Origin: CAJQLB01 sp905479065
Lineage (GTDB): Bacteria > Bacteroidota > Bacteroidia > Flavobacteriales > Flavobacteriaceae
Assembly (NCBI GenBank): GCA_943846735.1
Contig: OX044364.1
Location: 1,364,001-1,428,000, forward strand
DNA length: 64,000 bases
Direction: 5' to 3'
Shown here: positions 43,821 through 53,300 of the stretch, piece by piece
Layout: each line of letters begins with the position of its first letter
Position numbering within the stretch: position 1 is the stretch's first letter
Translations under genes and position numbers: made by a program
The notes under the pieces: model-generated
The model's database searches: none
Told to the model about the DNA's origin: nothing
The model's input: only the letters and a program-made list of their open reading frames with translations

Positions 43821-43851
43821 GATGTTTAGCGAAATATTTTAGCGAAACATC
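43821..43851 (+). repeat. Overlapping inverted and direct repeats upstream of the FN3-dihaem gene
   Basis: GATGTTT and AAACATC are 7-bp inverted arms at the ends of this 31-nt element. Inside, TTTAGCGAAA occurs twice (43825-43834 and 43838-43847), a 10-bp direct repeat with a 13-nt period. The element starts 97 nt before the gene and could be an operator or a structured leader. No known regulator site is recognised. Confidence 0.5.
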
Positions 43852-43917
43852 GAGTTTATTATTCACAATATTTACTTTTTATTACCTTCCCCTTGCTTAT
43901 AATCAAAAAGTTATATC

Positions 43918-45177
43918 ATGAAACGCCTTTGCCTCATAGGCTTTACATTTTTTCTTTTGGTCGCTTGTAAAAATGACGACGATCAAATAATGGATGAGTG
44001 TAAAACTCCAACAAATTTATCGGTAACTCAAATTACAGATGTAAGTGCTATATTGAATTGGGAAAACTCAAATGATTACTCGGAGATTAAAATTGAATAT
44101 GGCGAAGTAGGATTTCTACCAGGAGAAGGAACTATATTAACGACGTCACAAAATTCGATAAGCATTAATGATTTGTTTCCTAATACAAATTATGACTTTT
44201 ATGTTCAAGCACTATGCTCCATTGAAAATATTAGTATTGAAAGTGTCATAAATTCATTTATTACTGATGTTAGTCCTGTAATTCCAGAGTTTTTACCAAC
44301 TCTGTCAGAAATGAATTTATTTACAGGAAACATTGCTGAACTAAACATAAGTCCAAAGGCATTTCTCTACGAGATAAGCACACCTCTTCATACAGATTAT
44401 GCTCACAAACAACGTGTAATTTCACTACCGAGTGGGACCAGTATGGAATATCAGGACGATGGGTTACCGATTTTTCCTGATGGTGCTTTAATAGCCAAAA
44501 CGTTTTATTACAATCATGATGAAACAAATTTAGATTTAGGAAGAAAAATTATTGAAACTAGAATTCTCATCAAACAAAGTAATGTTTGGCATATAGGTAA
44601 CTACCTGTGGAATGAGAACCAAACTGATGCTGTTTTAGATGAAGATGAGCACATCGTTCCCATTTCATGGATAAATGAATTTGGTGAAGAAATGACGACC
44701 AATTATGAAGTTCCAAACTACTTATCCTGTGTCATGTGTCACCAAAACAATGGAAACAGAACACCAATTGGTCCAAAAATTCGTTCAATGAATTTTGATG
44801 TGAATGGAAGTAATCAACTAACAGAATTCACAAATAAAAATTATTTGATTAACACTCCTGACCCAAGTAGTATTAGTTCCTTACCAAATTGGAATGATAC
44901 GAGCTACTCAGATGAAGAACGCACCAAAGCATATTTCGATATGAATTGTGCCCATTGCCATTCTCCAGGTGGTTTTCATAATAACAACTACTCTGGCAAT
45001 ATGGATTTCAGGTTAGAGACATCCTTTGAAGATTCTCAGATTTATGAAAATAGGTTTAGTATTAGAACTCGATTTCCTTCCTCAATACCAGGCTATAGTA
45101 TGCCATACATTGGGGTGACTATTCCACACCAAGAAGCTATTGACTTAATTATTCCTTATTTAGAAACTTTAGAATAA
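43918..45177 (+). CDS. Surface lipoprotein with fibronectin type III domain and two haem c motifs
   Basis: This 419-residue lipoprotein has Cys17 in LLVACKNDDD; the acidic run after Cys fits a surface-export signal. An FN3 domain (about 31-115) carries PTNLSVTQITDVSAILNWEN and NYDFYVQAL. The larger C-terminal region (about 125-419) has two haem-binding motifs, CVMCH (271-275) and CAHCH (344-348). Its layout resembles the SO2930-type dihaem cytochrome proteins, an uncharacterised family (family name from memory). Haem axial ligands beyond the motif His are not assigned. It may move electrons at or outside the outer membrane. It seems to be a single-gene unit. Confidence 0.82.
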   Translation: MKRLCLIGFTFFLLVACKNDDDQIMDECKTPTNLSVTQITDVSAILNWENSNDYSEIKIEYGEVGFLPGEGTILTTSQNSISINDLFPNTNYDFYVQALCSIENISIESVINSFITDVSPVIPEFLPTLSEMNLFTGNIAELNISPKAFLYEISTPLHTDYAHKQRVISLPSGTSMEYQDDGLPIFPDGALIAKTFYYNHDETNLDLGRKIIETRILIKQSNVWHIGNYLWNENQTDAVLDEDEHIVPISWINEFGEEMTTNYEVPNYLSCVMCHQNNGNRTPIGPKIRSMNFDVNGSNQLTEFTNKNYLINTPDPSSISSLPNWNDTSYSDEERTKAYFDMNCAHCHSPGGFHNNNYSGNMDFRLETSFEDSQIYENRFSIRTRFPSSIPGYSMPYIGVTIPHQEAIDLIIPYLETLE

Positions 45178-45306
45178 ACTTATTAAGTATTTTATTTGAC
45201 ACTACTAGTTAGCGATAGATTTAAGTGAAAAATGTTAATTTTTCATAAATAACCGTGAATAATTGTTCTGTTTGTTATTTTCACAAACAATAAAAAAAAT
45301 GACATT

Positions 45307-47778
45307 TTGAAACACTCTACCACTACCTTTATACTAAGTGTATTTTTATTAGGCTTGGCATCTTGCACTACAGCTAAAAAAGCACGAGAAATTGAAATTA
45401 CAAAACAAAGCACCTTAAACAAACCAAAGCAAAAACCTAAATTAAAAAAAGGGGATATTCAGCCCTACAATAAAGTGATAACTGACAATGCTCAAACAGA
45501 TCATGGGCTTTTTAAAGTTCATAATGTTGACGGTGATTTTTATTATGAAATCCCAGATTCCTTATTTGACAGAGAAATGCTCATGGTAACAAGAATTTCA
45601 AAAACTGCATCGGGAATTGGATTTGGTGGGGGTAAACAAAACACTCAGGTATTACGCTGGCAAAAAAAATCTAAAAAAGTCGTTTTACGTGTCGTTTCAC
45701 ACGCTATAGTCGCAGCTGATTCTTTACCAATTCACGAAGCTGTTGTTAATTCAAATTTTGAACCCGTGCTTTACACATTTCCAATTAAAGCTTTTGGAAA
45801 AGATTCATTATCAACAGTAATAGATATCTCTAATCTATTTCAAAAAGATGTAAAAGCACTAGGATTACCTGTTTCAAGAAGAAAAAGGTATAAAATAACT
45901 CGTCTTGAAAATGATAAATCTTTTATCGAAACCATTAAAAGTTACCCAAAAAACATCGAAGCGCGTCATGTAAAAACATATGCTTCTGGTGCACCCCCAT
46001 CAAATTCAAGTACAGGAACTATCTCTATCGAAATTAACAACTCCATGATTTTACTTCCCGAAGAACCAATGAAACGACGTTATTATGATGAGCGTGTTGG
46101 TTGGTTTGCACGTGGTCAAGTTGATTACGGTTTGGAGGACCAAGAAAGTAAAACTGTTCGATATCTAGACCGTTGGAGATTAGAAGTGAAAGATGAAGAT
46201 ATTGATAAGTTTAAACGTGGTGAATTGGTTGAGCCAAAAAAGCAAATTATCTACTATATAGATAGAGCTACACCAAAAAAATGGAGAAAATACATAAAAC
46301 AAGGTATTGAAGACTGGCAAATTGCTTTTGAAGAAGCAGGTTTTAAGAATGCTATTATCGCAAAAGACCCTCCTAGTATTGAGGAGGATCCAGAGTGGAC
46401 ACCTGAAGATGTCAGATACAGTGTAGTGCGCTATTTGGCCTCTCCCATTCCCAATGCCAATGGACCACATGTTAGTGATCCGCGATCTGGAGAAATACTA
46501 GAATCTGATATTAATTGGTATCACAATGTTATGAGTCTTTTGCAAGGTTGGTTTTTTGTTCAAACAGCTGCTATAAATCCCGAGGCTCAGCGAGTAGGCT
46601 TCAAAGATGAAGTCATGGGTGAATTAATTAAATTTGTTTCGTCTCATGAAGTTGGACATACGCTCGGTTTACCACATAATATGGGCAGTAGCAGTGCCTA
46701 TAAAGTGGAGCAATTAAGAGATCCTAAATTCACCAAAGATTATGGAACTGCTCCATCCATAATGGATTATGCTCGTTTTAATTATGTAGCACAGCCAGGA
46801 GATACAGGGGTTGCATTGATGCCAAATATTGGAATTTATGATAAATATGCTATCAAGTGGGGTTATCGACCAATTCTTAACGCCATGACAGCGAATGATG
46901 AAAAGAAAACTCTGGACCAATGGATATTACAACATGCAGATGACCCCATGTACCGTTTTGGTCAGTACCAAGGTATCGATCCTTCGGCACAAACAGAGGA
47001 TCTAGGGGATAATGCAATCACCGCAAGTATCTATGGTATCAAAAACCTGAAACGGATTGTTCCAAATTTAATTAAATGGACCTCAAAAGATGGTGAAACT
47101 TATGGTGATTTATCTGAAATGTATGGCCATGTTGTAAGCCAATTTAATCGTTATATGGGTCATGTGACGACAAATATTGGTGGTGTTTATAAATACAGTA
47201 AAACAACTGACCAGGCAGGAGATGTTTTTACAAATGTTGAAAAATCACATCAGAAAAATTGTTTAAATTTTATTAATGAAAATTTATTTAAAACACCATC
47301 TTGGCTTATAGATAAAAATATTATCAATAAAACAGAGTTTAATGGAGTGACTGAGCGTATAAGACGTATCCAAGTACGAACGCTCAATAATATTTTAAAT
47401 TTAAATAGAATGATGCGTATGATTGACAATGAAACGTTGAATGGTTCTGATGCCTATTCAGTAGTTACAATGATGTCTGATTTAAGAAATAGTCTGTGGT
47501 CTGAGGTGAGATATAGTCGCTCAATTGACACTTACAGACGAAATTTGCAAAGAGCACATGTTGAACGACTAGCACAACTAATGACAGCTAAAGATGTTTC
47601 AGGAAGAAGGGGAACCGTCACAGTAAAACAATCGGACATCATACCCATCGTAAGAGCTGAGTTAAACAACCTTAGGCGTTTGGCCATTAAAGGCACAAAA
47701 AACACGAATAATACCATTTCAAAATATCATTTACAAGATATTATTGAACGTGTTGATCGTATATTAGAGCCTAAGTAA
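45307..47778 (+). CDS. Large zinc-dependent metalloprotease lipoprotein (DUF5117/DUF5118 type)
   Basis: This 823-residue lipoprotein has Cys20 in LLGLASCTTAKK. N-terminal domains (about 55-290, YEIPDSLFDREMLMVTRISK, YYDERVGWFARGQVDYG) match the DUF5118/DUF5117 arrangement. The zinc site HEVGHTLGLPH has His447, Glu448, His451 and His457, and a Met-turn follows in PSIMDYARF. The start is TTG at 45307, supported by the signal peptide. A three-codon ATG frame at 45299 ends in a TGA that overlaps this TTG. Such proteins are widespread in Bacteroidota; substrate unknown. Residues after Cys are not acidic, so a periplasmic-side location is more likely. Confidence 0.9.
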   Translation: MKHSTTTFILSVFLLGLASCTTAKKAREIEITKQSTLNKPKQKPKLKKGDIQPYNKVITDNAQTDHGLFKVHNVDGDFYYEIPDSLFDREMLMVTRISKTASGIGFGGGKQNTQVLRWQKKSKKVVLRVVSHAIVAADSLPIHEAVVNSNFEPVLYTFPIKAFGKDSLSTVIDISNLFQKDVKALGLPVSRRKRYKITRLENDKSFIETIKSYPKNIEARHVKTYASGAPPSNSSTGTISIEINNSMILLPEEPMKRRYYDERVGWFARGQVDYGLEDQESKTVRYLDRWRLEVKDEDIDKFKRGELVEPKKQIIYYIDRATPKKWRKYIKQGIEDWQIAFEEAGFKNAIIAKDPPSIEEDPEWTPEDVRYSVVRYLASPIPNANGPHVSDPRSGEILESDINWYHNVMSLLQGWFFVQTAAINPEAQRVGFKDEVMGELIKFVSSHEVGHTLGLPHNMGSSSAYKVEQLRDPKFTKDYGTAPSIMDYARFNYVAQPGDTGVALMPNIGIYDKYAIKWGYRPILNAMTANDEKKTLDQWILQHADDPMYRFGQYQGIDPSAQTEDLGDNAITASIYGIKNLKRIVPNLIKWTSKDGETYGDLSEMYGHVVSQFNRYMGHVTTNIGGVYKYSKTTDQAGDVFTNVEKSHQKNCLNFINENLFKTPSWLIDKNIINKTEFNGVTERIRRIQVRTLNNILNLNRMMRMIDNETLNGSDAYSVVTMMSDLRNSLWSEVRYSRSIDTYRRNLQRAHVERLAQLMTAKDVSGRRGTVTVKQSDIIPIVRAELNNLRRLAIKGTKNTNNTISKYHLQDIIERVDRILEPK

Positions 47779-47890
47779 ACCTGTTTCTTTAACATTTCCG
47801 TGCAATCTTTTCATGATTAAATAATAAAAAACAAAACATTGATTAAACCATTTAACATGAAGACTGTCTTATTATTAAACAACTTAAACA

Positions 47891-48367
47891 ATGAAAAAAA
47901 TACTAATTATTGTCTTGATATTAAGCTCTTTTAGCATCGCGGCTCAGGAACGAAAAAGAGACGTTAAAATGTCTGAAAGACCAGAAAGAATTCATGATTT
48001 AAAAGATTTTTCAGTAGAAGAAATTGCTACTATTAAAAGTAAAAAGATGGCGTTACAATTGGATTTAGATGCTTCACAACAAGCAAAAATTAAAGCCCTA
48101 TTATTAGAACAATCTAAACATCGTAAAAACAGAATGGAACAGCGTCAAATGCAAATGGAAAAGACAAAAAATGAAAAGATCTCTAAAGAAGAACGTTTTA
48201 AAATGCTGAACAATGGCCTCGATGAAAAAATCGATATGAGAAATAAAATAAAAGAGATTTTGACCAAAGATCAATTTGAAAAATTGATGGAAACTGATAG
48301 GATGATGAATAAAAAGAAATCAATGACACGAATGCCAAGGAAAAAAAATCAAACTCCAAATAATTAA
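47891..48367 (+). CDS. Spy/CpxP-like periplasmic protein
   Basis: This 158-residue protein has a signal peptide (MKKILIIVLILSSFSIAAQ), then a highly charged helical body. The segment from about 50 to 135 (KMALQLDLDASQQAKIKAL, LTKDQFEKLMETDRMMNKKK) has the LTxxQ-like repeats of the Spy/CpxP fold, which are ATP-independent chaperones or stress sensors. The tail is Lys/Arg/Met rich. It is 112 nt after the metalloprotease and ends at a terminator. The family match is by pattern and is not certain. Confidence 0.7.
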   Translation: MKKILIIVLILSSFSIAAQERKRDVKMSERPERIHDLKDFSVEEIATIKSKKMALQLDLDASQQAKIKALLLEQSKHRKNRMEQRQMQMEKTKNEKISKEERFKMLNNGLDEKIDMRNKIKEILTKDQFEKLMETDRMMNKKKSMTRMPRKKNQTPNN

Positions 48368-48377
48368 GACTATTGAT

Positions 48378-48412
48378 AAAGGAGATGTATCCCAATAAAA
48401 TGCATCTCCTTT
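48378..48412. terminator. Probable bidirectional terminator between convergent genes
   Basis: AAAGGAGATG and CATCTCCTTT form a perfect 10-bp stem, extendable by a wobble pair, around a loop of about 15 nt. T-rich sequence lies on either side. It separates the Spy-like gene from the convergent glucosaminidase gene. Confidence 0.65.
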
Positions 48413-48452
48413 ATTTAGTTTTTCACGTCTTAAAACTAGAATTTCATTTCTG

Positions 48453-49241
48453 TTATCGTGATTTTATTTCAAGTATTTGACCAATTTTAAGGATGTTATT
48501 CTTTAAATTATTAGAACGTTTTAGTTCGTTAATTGACATTCCGTATTTTTTTGAAATTGAATAAAGAGTATCTCCTCTTTTCACCTCATATTGACCACGT
48601 TCAAATTTTTTATCTGATTTATTCACCCTTTTACTTGTTTCCAATTGATCAAAGCGAAACAACTTATACCTCTCAATTAAACTAATTAATTTTTCGGGAT
48701 ATTTTTTATCAGTAGCATACCCAGCTTTTCTCAATTCTTTTGCCCAATTCTTATAGTCTGTAATCTTTAATTGAAATAATTTTGAATATCGAGAACGATG
48801 GGCTAAAAATTCAGAATGATCTCTAAATGAGGTTTCTGCATTTTGATATTTTCTAAAACATTCTTGTTTCTCATCATCATCATGATAAATTTTATCTCCC
48901 TCCCATTGGTGGCACTTAATTCCGAAATGATTATTTGCTTCCAATGCGAGACGGCCTTTACCAGATCCCGACTCCAAAATTCCTTGTGCAAGGGTAATAC
49001 TCGCAGGAATCCCAAATTCTCTCATTTCAGAAATAGCGATATCTTTAAACACGTCAATATAATGTTCTGTATTCTTTATAATCGTATTAGTTGATTTTGG
49101 CTTTTTCAACTCATTCGTTGAGATCTCTTTTTTTGTGGATTTCTCTATGTTATTTAATGATTTATCAGTATTCATTTTTTTTGTTGAACGACAAGAAAAA
49201 CAAAATAAGCTTAGGTACATTGATAAAATTAAGATTCTCAT
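48453..49241 (-). CDS. Glucosaminidase-LysM lipoprotein (peptidoglycan hydrolase)
   Basis: This enzyme is expected to cut the glycan strand of peptidoglycan. It is 262 residues from the ATG at 49239-49241, which overlaps the upstream stop as ATGA. A lipoprotein signal (LSLFCFSCRST) is followed by a linker. The glucosaminidase domain (about 62-200) has the catalytic Glu90 in LAQGILESGSGKG and NNHFGIKCHQWEG. A LysM domain (about 214-260, YEVKRGDTLYSISKKYGMSI, LKIGQILEI) binds the wall. The coupling to the PLP gene upstream is close, but I see no shared pathway. Confidence 0.9.
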   Translation of the reverse strand: MRILILSMYLSLFCFSCRSTKKMNTDKSLNNIEKSTKKEISTNELKKPKSTNTIIKNTEHYIDVFKDIAISEMREFGIPASITLAQGILESGSGKGRLALEANNHFGIKCHQWEGDKIYHDDDEKQECFRKYQNAETSFRDHSEFLAHRSRYSKLFQLKITDYKNWAKELRKAGYATDKKYPEKLISLIERYKLFRFDQLETSKRVNKSDKKFERGQYEVKRGDTLYSISKKYGMSINELKRSNNLKNNILKIGQILEIKSR

Positions 49242-50212
49242 TGTTTTAGAATTAATGGCCAATTTTTACGCTTTAATTTCAAATTCATTCCATCGACACC
49301 TTGAATACCACCCGTATGTATTGCTAATATTCTAGCGCCCTTTGAAAAATAATTATTGTTAATTAAATCAAGCACACCAAACATCATTTTTGATGTGTAA
49401 ATGGGATCTAATAAGATGTCATGTTCGCGCTTAAACCCATTGATAAAGTTAACCAATTCATGATTGATTTTAGCATATCCTCCAAAATTATACTCATTTA
49501 AAATTTTCCAATTAGATGTTGATACGAATTTACGAATATCATTATTTAGAAAGTCGCCATTTAAAGCAGGGAACCCTAAAATTCTTTGATGTGACTTTGA
49601 CGCATTTATCAAACCACTCAGAGTACCTCCAGTTCCCACAGAACAACATATAAAATCAAATTGACTATCATTATCTGTTAATATCTCCTCACATCCTTTT
49701 ACCGCCAAGGCATTAGTTCCACCCTCAGGAATTAGATAAAAATTATTAAACTGATTATTAAGTTCTTCTAAAAACGTGTTTGACATTTTATTTCGATAGG
49801 ATGAACGTGACAGAAATTTGAATTGCATACCATGTTGCTGAGCAAACGTTAATGTTGGATTATTCGGTATCTCTGCAGCTAACTCATCACCTCTAATAAC
49901 ACCGATTGTTTTAAGACCATTAATACTTCCAGCATATGCGACAGCGGCAATGTGGTTAGAATAAGCACCTCCAAAAGTTAATAGACTTTCGCAATTTTGA
50001 GTTAGAGCTTCTTTAATATTGTACTTTAATTTACGATACTTGTTCCCCGAAATATAAGGATGAATCAGGTCTTCTCGTTTTAAATATAACCTGATATCTT
50101 CTCTGTTAGTCTTAATAAATTCGTTATGCGAAGTAACTTGTAACAATACTAAAAATTTAGCGCTAAGATATAAATTCAAAGGGATGCATTCAATTACTTT
50201 TGTGTTTAACAT
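49238..50212 (-). CDS. PLP-dependent ACC deaminase / D-cysteine desulfhydrase family protein
   Basis: This fold-type II PLP enzyme has 324 residues. The Schiff-base Lys lies in ISGNKYRKLKYN (near 58-62), followed by LTFGGAYSNHIAAVAYAG near 83-100. The phosphate-binding stretch CSVGTGGTLSGL lies near 190. Family members deaminate 1-aminocyclopropane-1-carboxylate or desulfurate D-cysteine; the two cannot be told apart here. The ATG at 50210-50212 gives about 27 residues before the conserved core, so a later start is possible. It is upstream of and translationally coupled to the glucosaminidase gene by a 4-nt overlap. Confidence 0.87.
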   Translation of the reverse strand: MLNTKVIECIPLNLYLSAKFLVLLQVTSHNEFIKTNREDIRLYLKREDLIHPYISGNKYRKLKYNIKEALTQNCESLLTFGGAYSNHIAAVAYAGSINGLKTIGVIRGDELAAEIPNNPTLTFAQQHGMQFKFLSRSSYRNKMSNTFLEELNNQFNNFYLIPEGGTNALAVKGCEEILTDNDSQFDFICCSVGTGGTLSGLINASKSHQRILGFPALNGDFLNNDIRKFVSTSNWKILNEYNFGGYAKINHELVNFINGFKREHDILLDPIYTSKMMFGVLDLINNNYFSKGARILAIHTGGIQGVDGMNLKLKRKNWPLILKQ

Positions 50213-50301
50213 TATGTCGTTTTTGGTATTTTATTTATTTTACTTACCTTGAGCAATACCTAATATTACATGAAAAAACTACTTGAAGCAATATAATTAC
50301 A

Positions 50302-53300
50302 TTGCAGAGGAAAATTTTATATAGTTATTTAGGTGAATTAAGGATGATTTTATTTATCCTAATCGCATCTGTTTGTTTCTCAATTTTAAATGCTCAAGAT
50401 ATCCTCTTTGAAGAAAATTTTGAAGCTGCATCAGGTGCAGAAAACATTCTAGATAATTATTTAGGATGGGAAAGTGGTGAATTTGATAATACTACCAATA
50501 ACAATTACTTTTGGGTATTTGATAACACGAGAACCACGGTTATTTCCGGCAGTTATTCCATGGCCGTTAGTGAAAACAATCCTGTTAACTCATCTACTAC
50601 AGAATACAAAGATAATCAAGCAGCCTCTACATTAGTTTATCATACTACGCCAATTGACGCCTCAAATTATATAAATTTGACCTTAGATTTTAAATGGATA
50701 GGACTAGGAGAAACTATTTTTGATTCTGGAAGAGTAATGTATTCTCTTGATGCCAATACCTGGACTGAACTTGCAGTTTATGAGGGAGAAACCACTGTTC
50801 AAACAATTACCAATTTAGATTTGTCTGATGTTGATCAGGAAAGTTTTTACATCGGATTTGGCTGGGAAAATGACGGATCTATCGGAGGATTTCCAGGGTT
50901 TATTGTTGATGACATTATCGTAAAAGGAACATTCACCACTAATACAACATGCCAACCATCAACTGACTCATCCGAAGAGTGTTATATTGATGATGTACAG
51001 TTTGTTGGAACTTTAAATGATGTAAATACCCTCAATTCTAGTTATGGCAATAGTGATGGTTACCAAGATTGGACGGGTGAAATTAAGTCGATACAAGCAC
51101 AGGGTGAAGGCATTAATATTATTGCTGATGCTGGTGGAAGGAGAGGCGCATGGAAAGCGTGGGTCGATTGGAATCAAGACGATCAGTTTGATATGAGTGA
51201 AGAAGTCTATGGTCCAGAAGGTTCCTACGGTTTATCTGCAGTCTTTGGATTTGTGATACCAGATAATCAACCTCCTGGCGACTATAGAATAAGAATTCGA
51301 ATAGGAATTAATATTTATCTTGGCTATGAATACTTCTATGATTTTAATGCCTGCGAAGACTTTAACAATACAACTTATTTTGGTGTGCCTGATTACTATT
51401 TTGGTGAAGCCGAGGATTTCTTGTTTACAGTTATCGAAAAATGTGATAGCTATATTTCAAGTGTTACAAATGGCGAGGCCTGTGGGAGTAATCAATCTAT
51501 AGATTTAAGTTTTATTGGAACAGGAAATACAACTGTGACAGGGTTTAATATCTATACAAACGAAACAGGTGGGGCTCCATTAACTCCAGCCCCAACAATT
51601 TCTGGAGTAACAGGAAGTTGGACCACTCCAAATATTAGTGAAACAACAACTTATTGGATAACTGCAACAAGTTCTTGTTCTAATGGAGAATCTCTAGTAA
51701 GGACTCCCGTCACTGCCTATATATCTCCAGTACCAGAAATATCAATTACACCTTCAAATCCAACTATTTGTGGTGGGGACAACATTGTTGCAGTTTCCGC
51801 AAGTGGTGATTTTGAAACAGTATATCTTATTAATGAAAAATTTGAGTCGGGCTTAGGAGATTTTGTAAATATCAATAATGATTCAAATACCCCAGCCGTA
51901 GCCAATGTGACTCAATGGCAAACAGAAACAAGTACTTTAAATACCTTTTCTGGAAATGTATGGTCTCCTGCCATTAGTTCAGGTATCAATAACAATAAAT
52001 TTGCCCTAGCAACATCTGATCATATTAACTCGAGCACTTCATCAGCAGACATTATCGACAACAGCATCACATTAGTTAATGCTGTGAGCACTGAAAATTT
52101 TGAATCCTTAACCCTTAGATTTGACATTTTTTATCTAAGATACTTTGAAAATAATTATGTGCATCCAACATATGATGAATATGTTGATATAGATATCTCA
52201 ATTGATGATGGAAATAACTGGATTACTTTAGAAAGACTAGAAGAAGATATCGGGTATGGAAATAACTTCATCAACAAGTCGTATGACTTGTCTGGATACT
52301 TGAATGAAACACAGATAAAAATTAGGGTACGTCATTACTCTTGGGCAACTGATGATGATGGCCTCGGATGGCTCCCTGATGGAGTTGCTATAGATAATGT
52401 AGAGTTATTTGGCACAAAACCTCTAAATCCAATGTTCTCTTGGACTGGAGATATTGATGTTTATACAGACGCATCTGCACAAACAGAATACATCGATGGT
52501 GAAATGGTAGAGACGCTGTATATAAAACCAAGTGCAACTCAATTAATGGAAACAAATTTTTCATTTACCGTACATGCTACATTGACAAATGGATGTGAAG
52601 TTGAAGAAAATATTCCAATCATTAATAATACCAAAACTTGGAATGACGCTGGAGAGGTTGACTGGTTTGATGGGTCCAAATGGATTCCTGCTGGAGAGCC
52701 AACTATTTACTCATGTGTCATTATTCACAATAACGTTGAGCTTCCAGATACTGCTGTTAGAACAGGATTTGCAAAAAGTGTTACCATTACATCCTCAGGC
52801 AATTTAGAAATTACAGAGGGTAAAACTCTAACGGTAGTTGACCAGATTAAAATTGATTCTGGAGGTGAACTAATAGTTAAAGATGATGCCAGTTTAGTAC
52901 AAGTGACAGATGTAGCTAGCAATGAAAATGAAGGAACTATTACAATGGAAAGAAAAGTTGAAAATGTTGACAACTTGGACTATGTCTATTGGTCTTCATC
53001 TGTTGACGCCTTCAATGTTGAAGAAATTTCATCTAACGCCACATCTGAACCAATATATGAATGGATTCCAACAATTGGAGATGCCTATGGAAATTGGCAA
53101 GCAGCGTCGGGGACTATGAATATTGGCAAAGGCTACATTGTAAGAGGACTTTCTACTGTATCACCAGCTAATACAGCAATTTTTCAAGGTGTAGCAAATA
53201 ATGGTATTATAGAAGCACCTATCCAAAGAGGTTTGTATAATGGCGAGGGTTATATAAATCCTATAAACGGTGTCGAGGTTTTAGCCACAGATGATAATTG

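Larger units (their letters stand above)
43672..43917. other. Intergenic region before the FN3-dihaem gene
   Basis: This 246-nt gap holds the terminator at 43693-43727 and the repeat-bearing element at 43821-43851. No open frame of note and no exact TAnnTTTG on the plus strand is seen; the sequence before the next ATG is T-rich. Confidence 0.6.
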
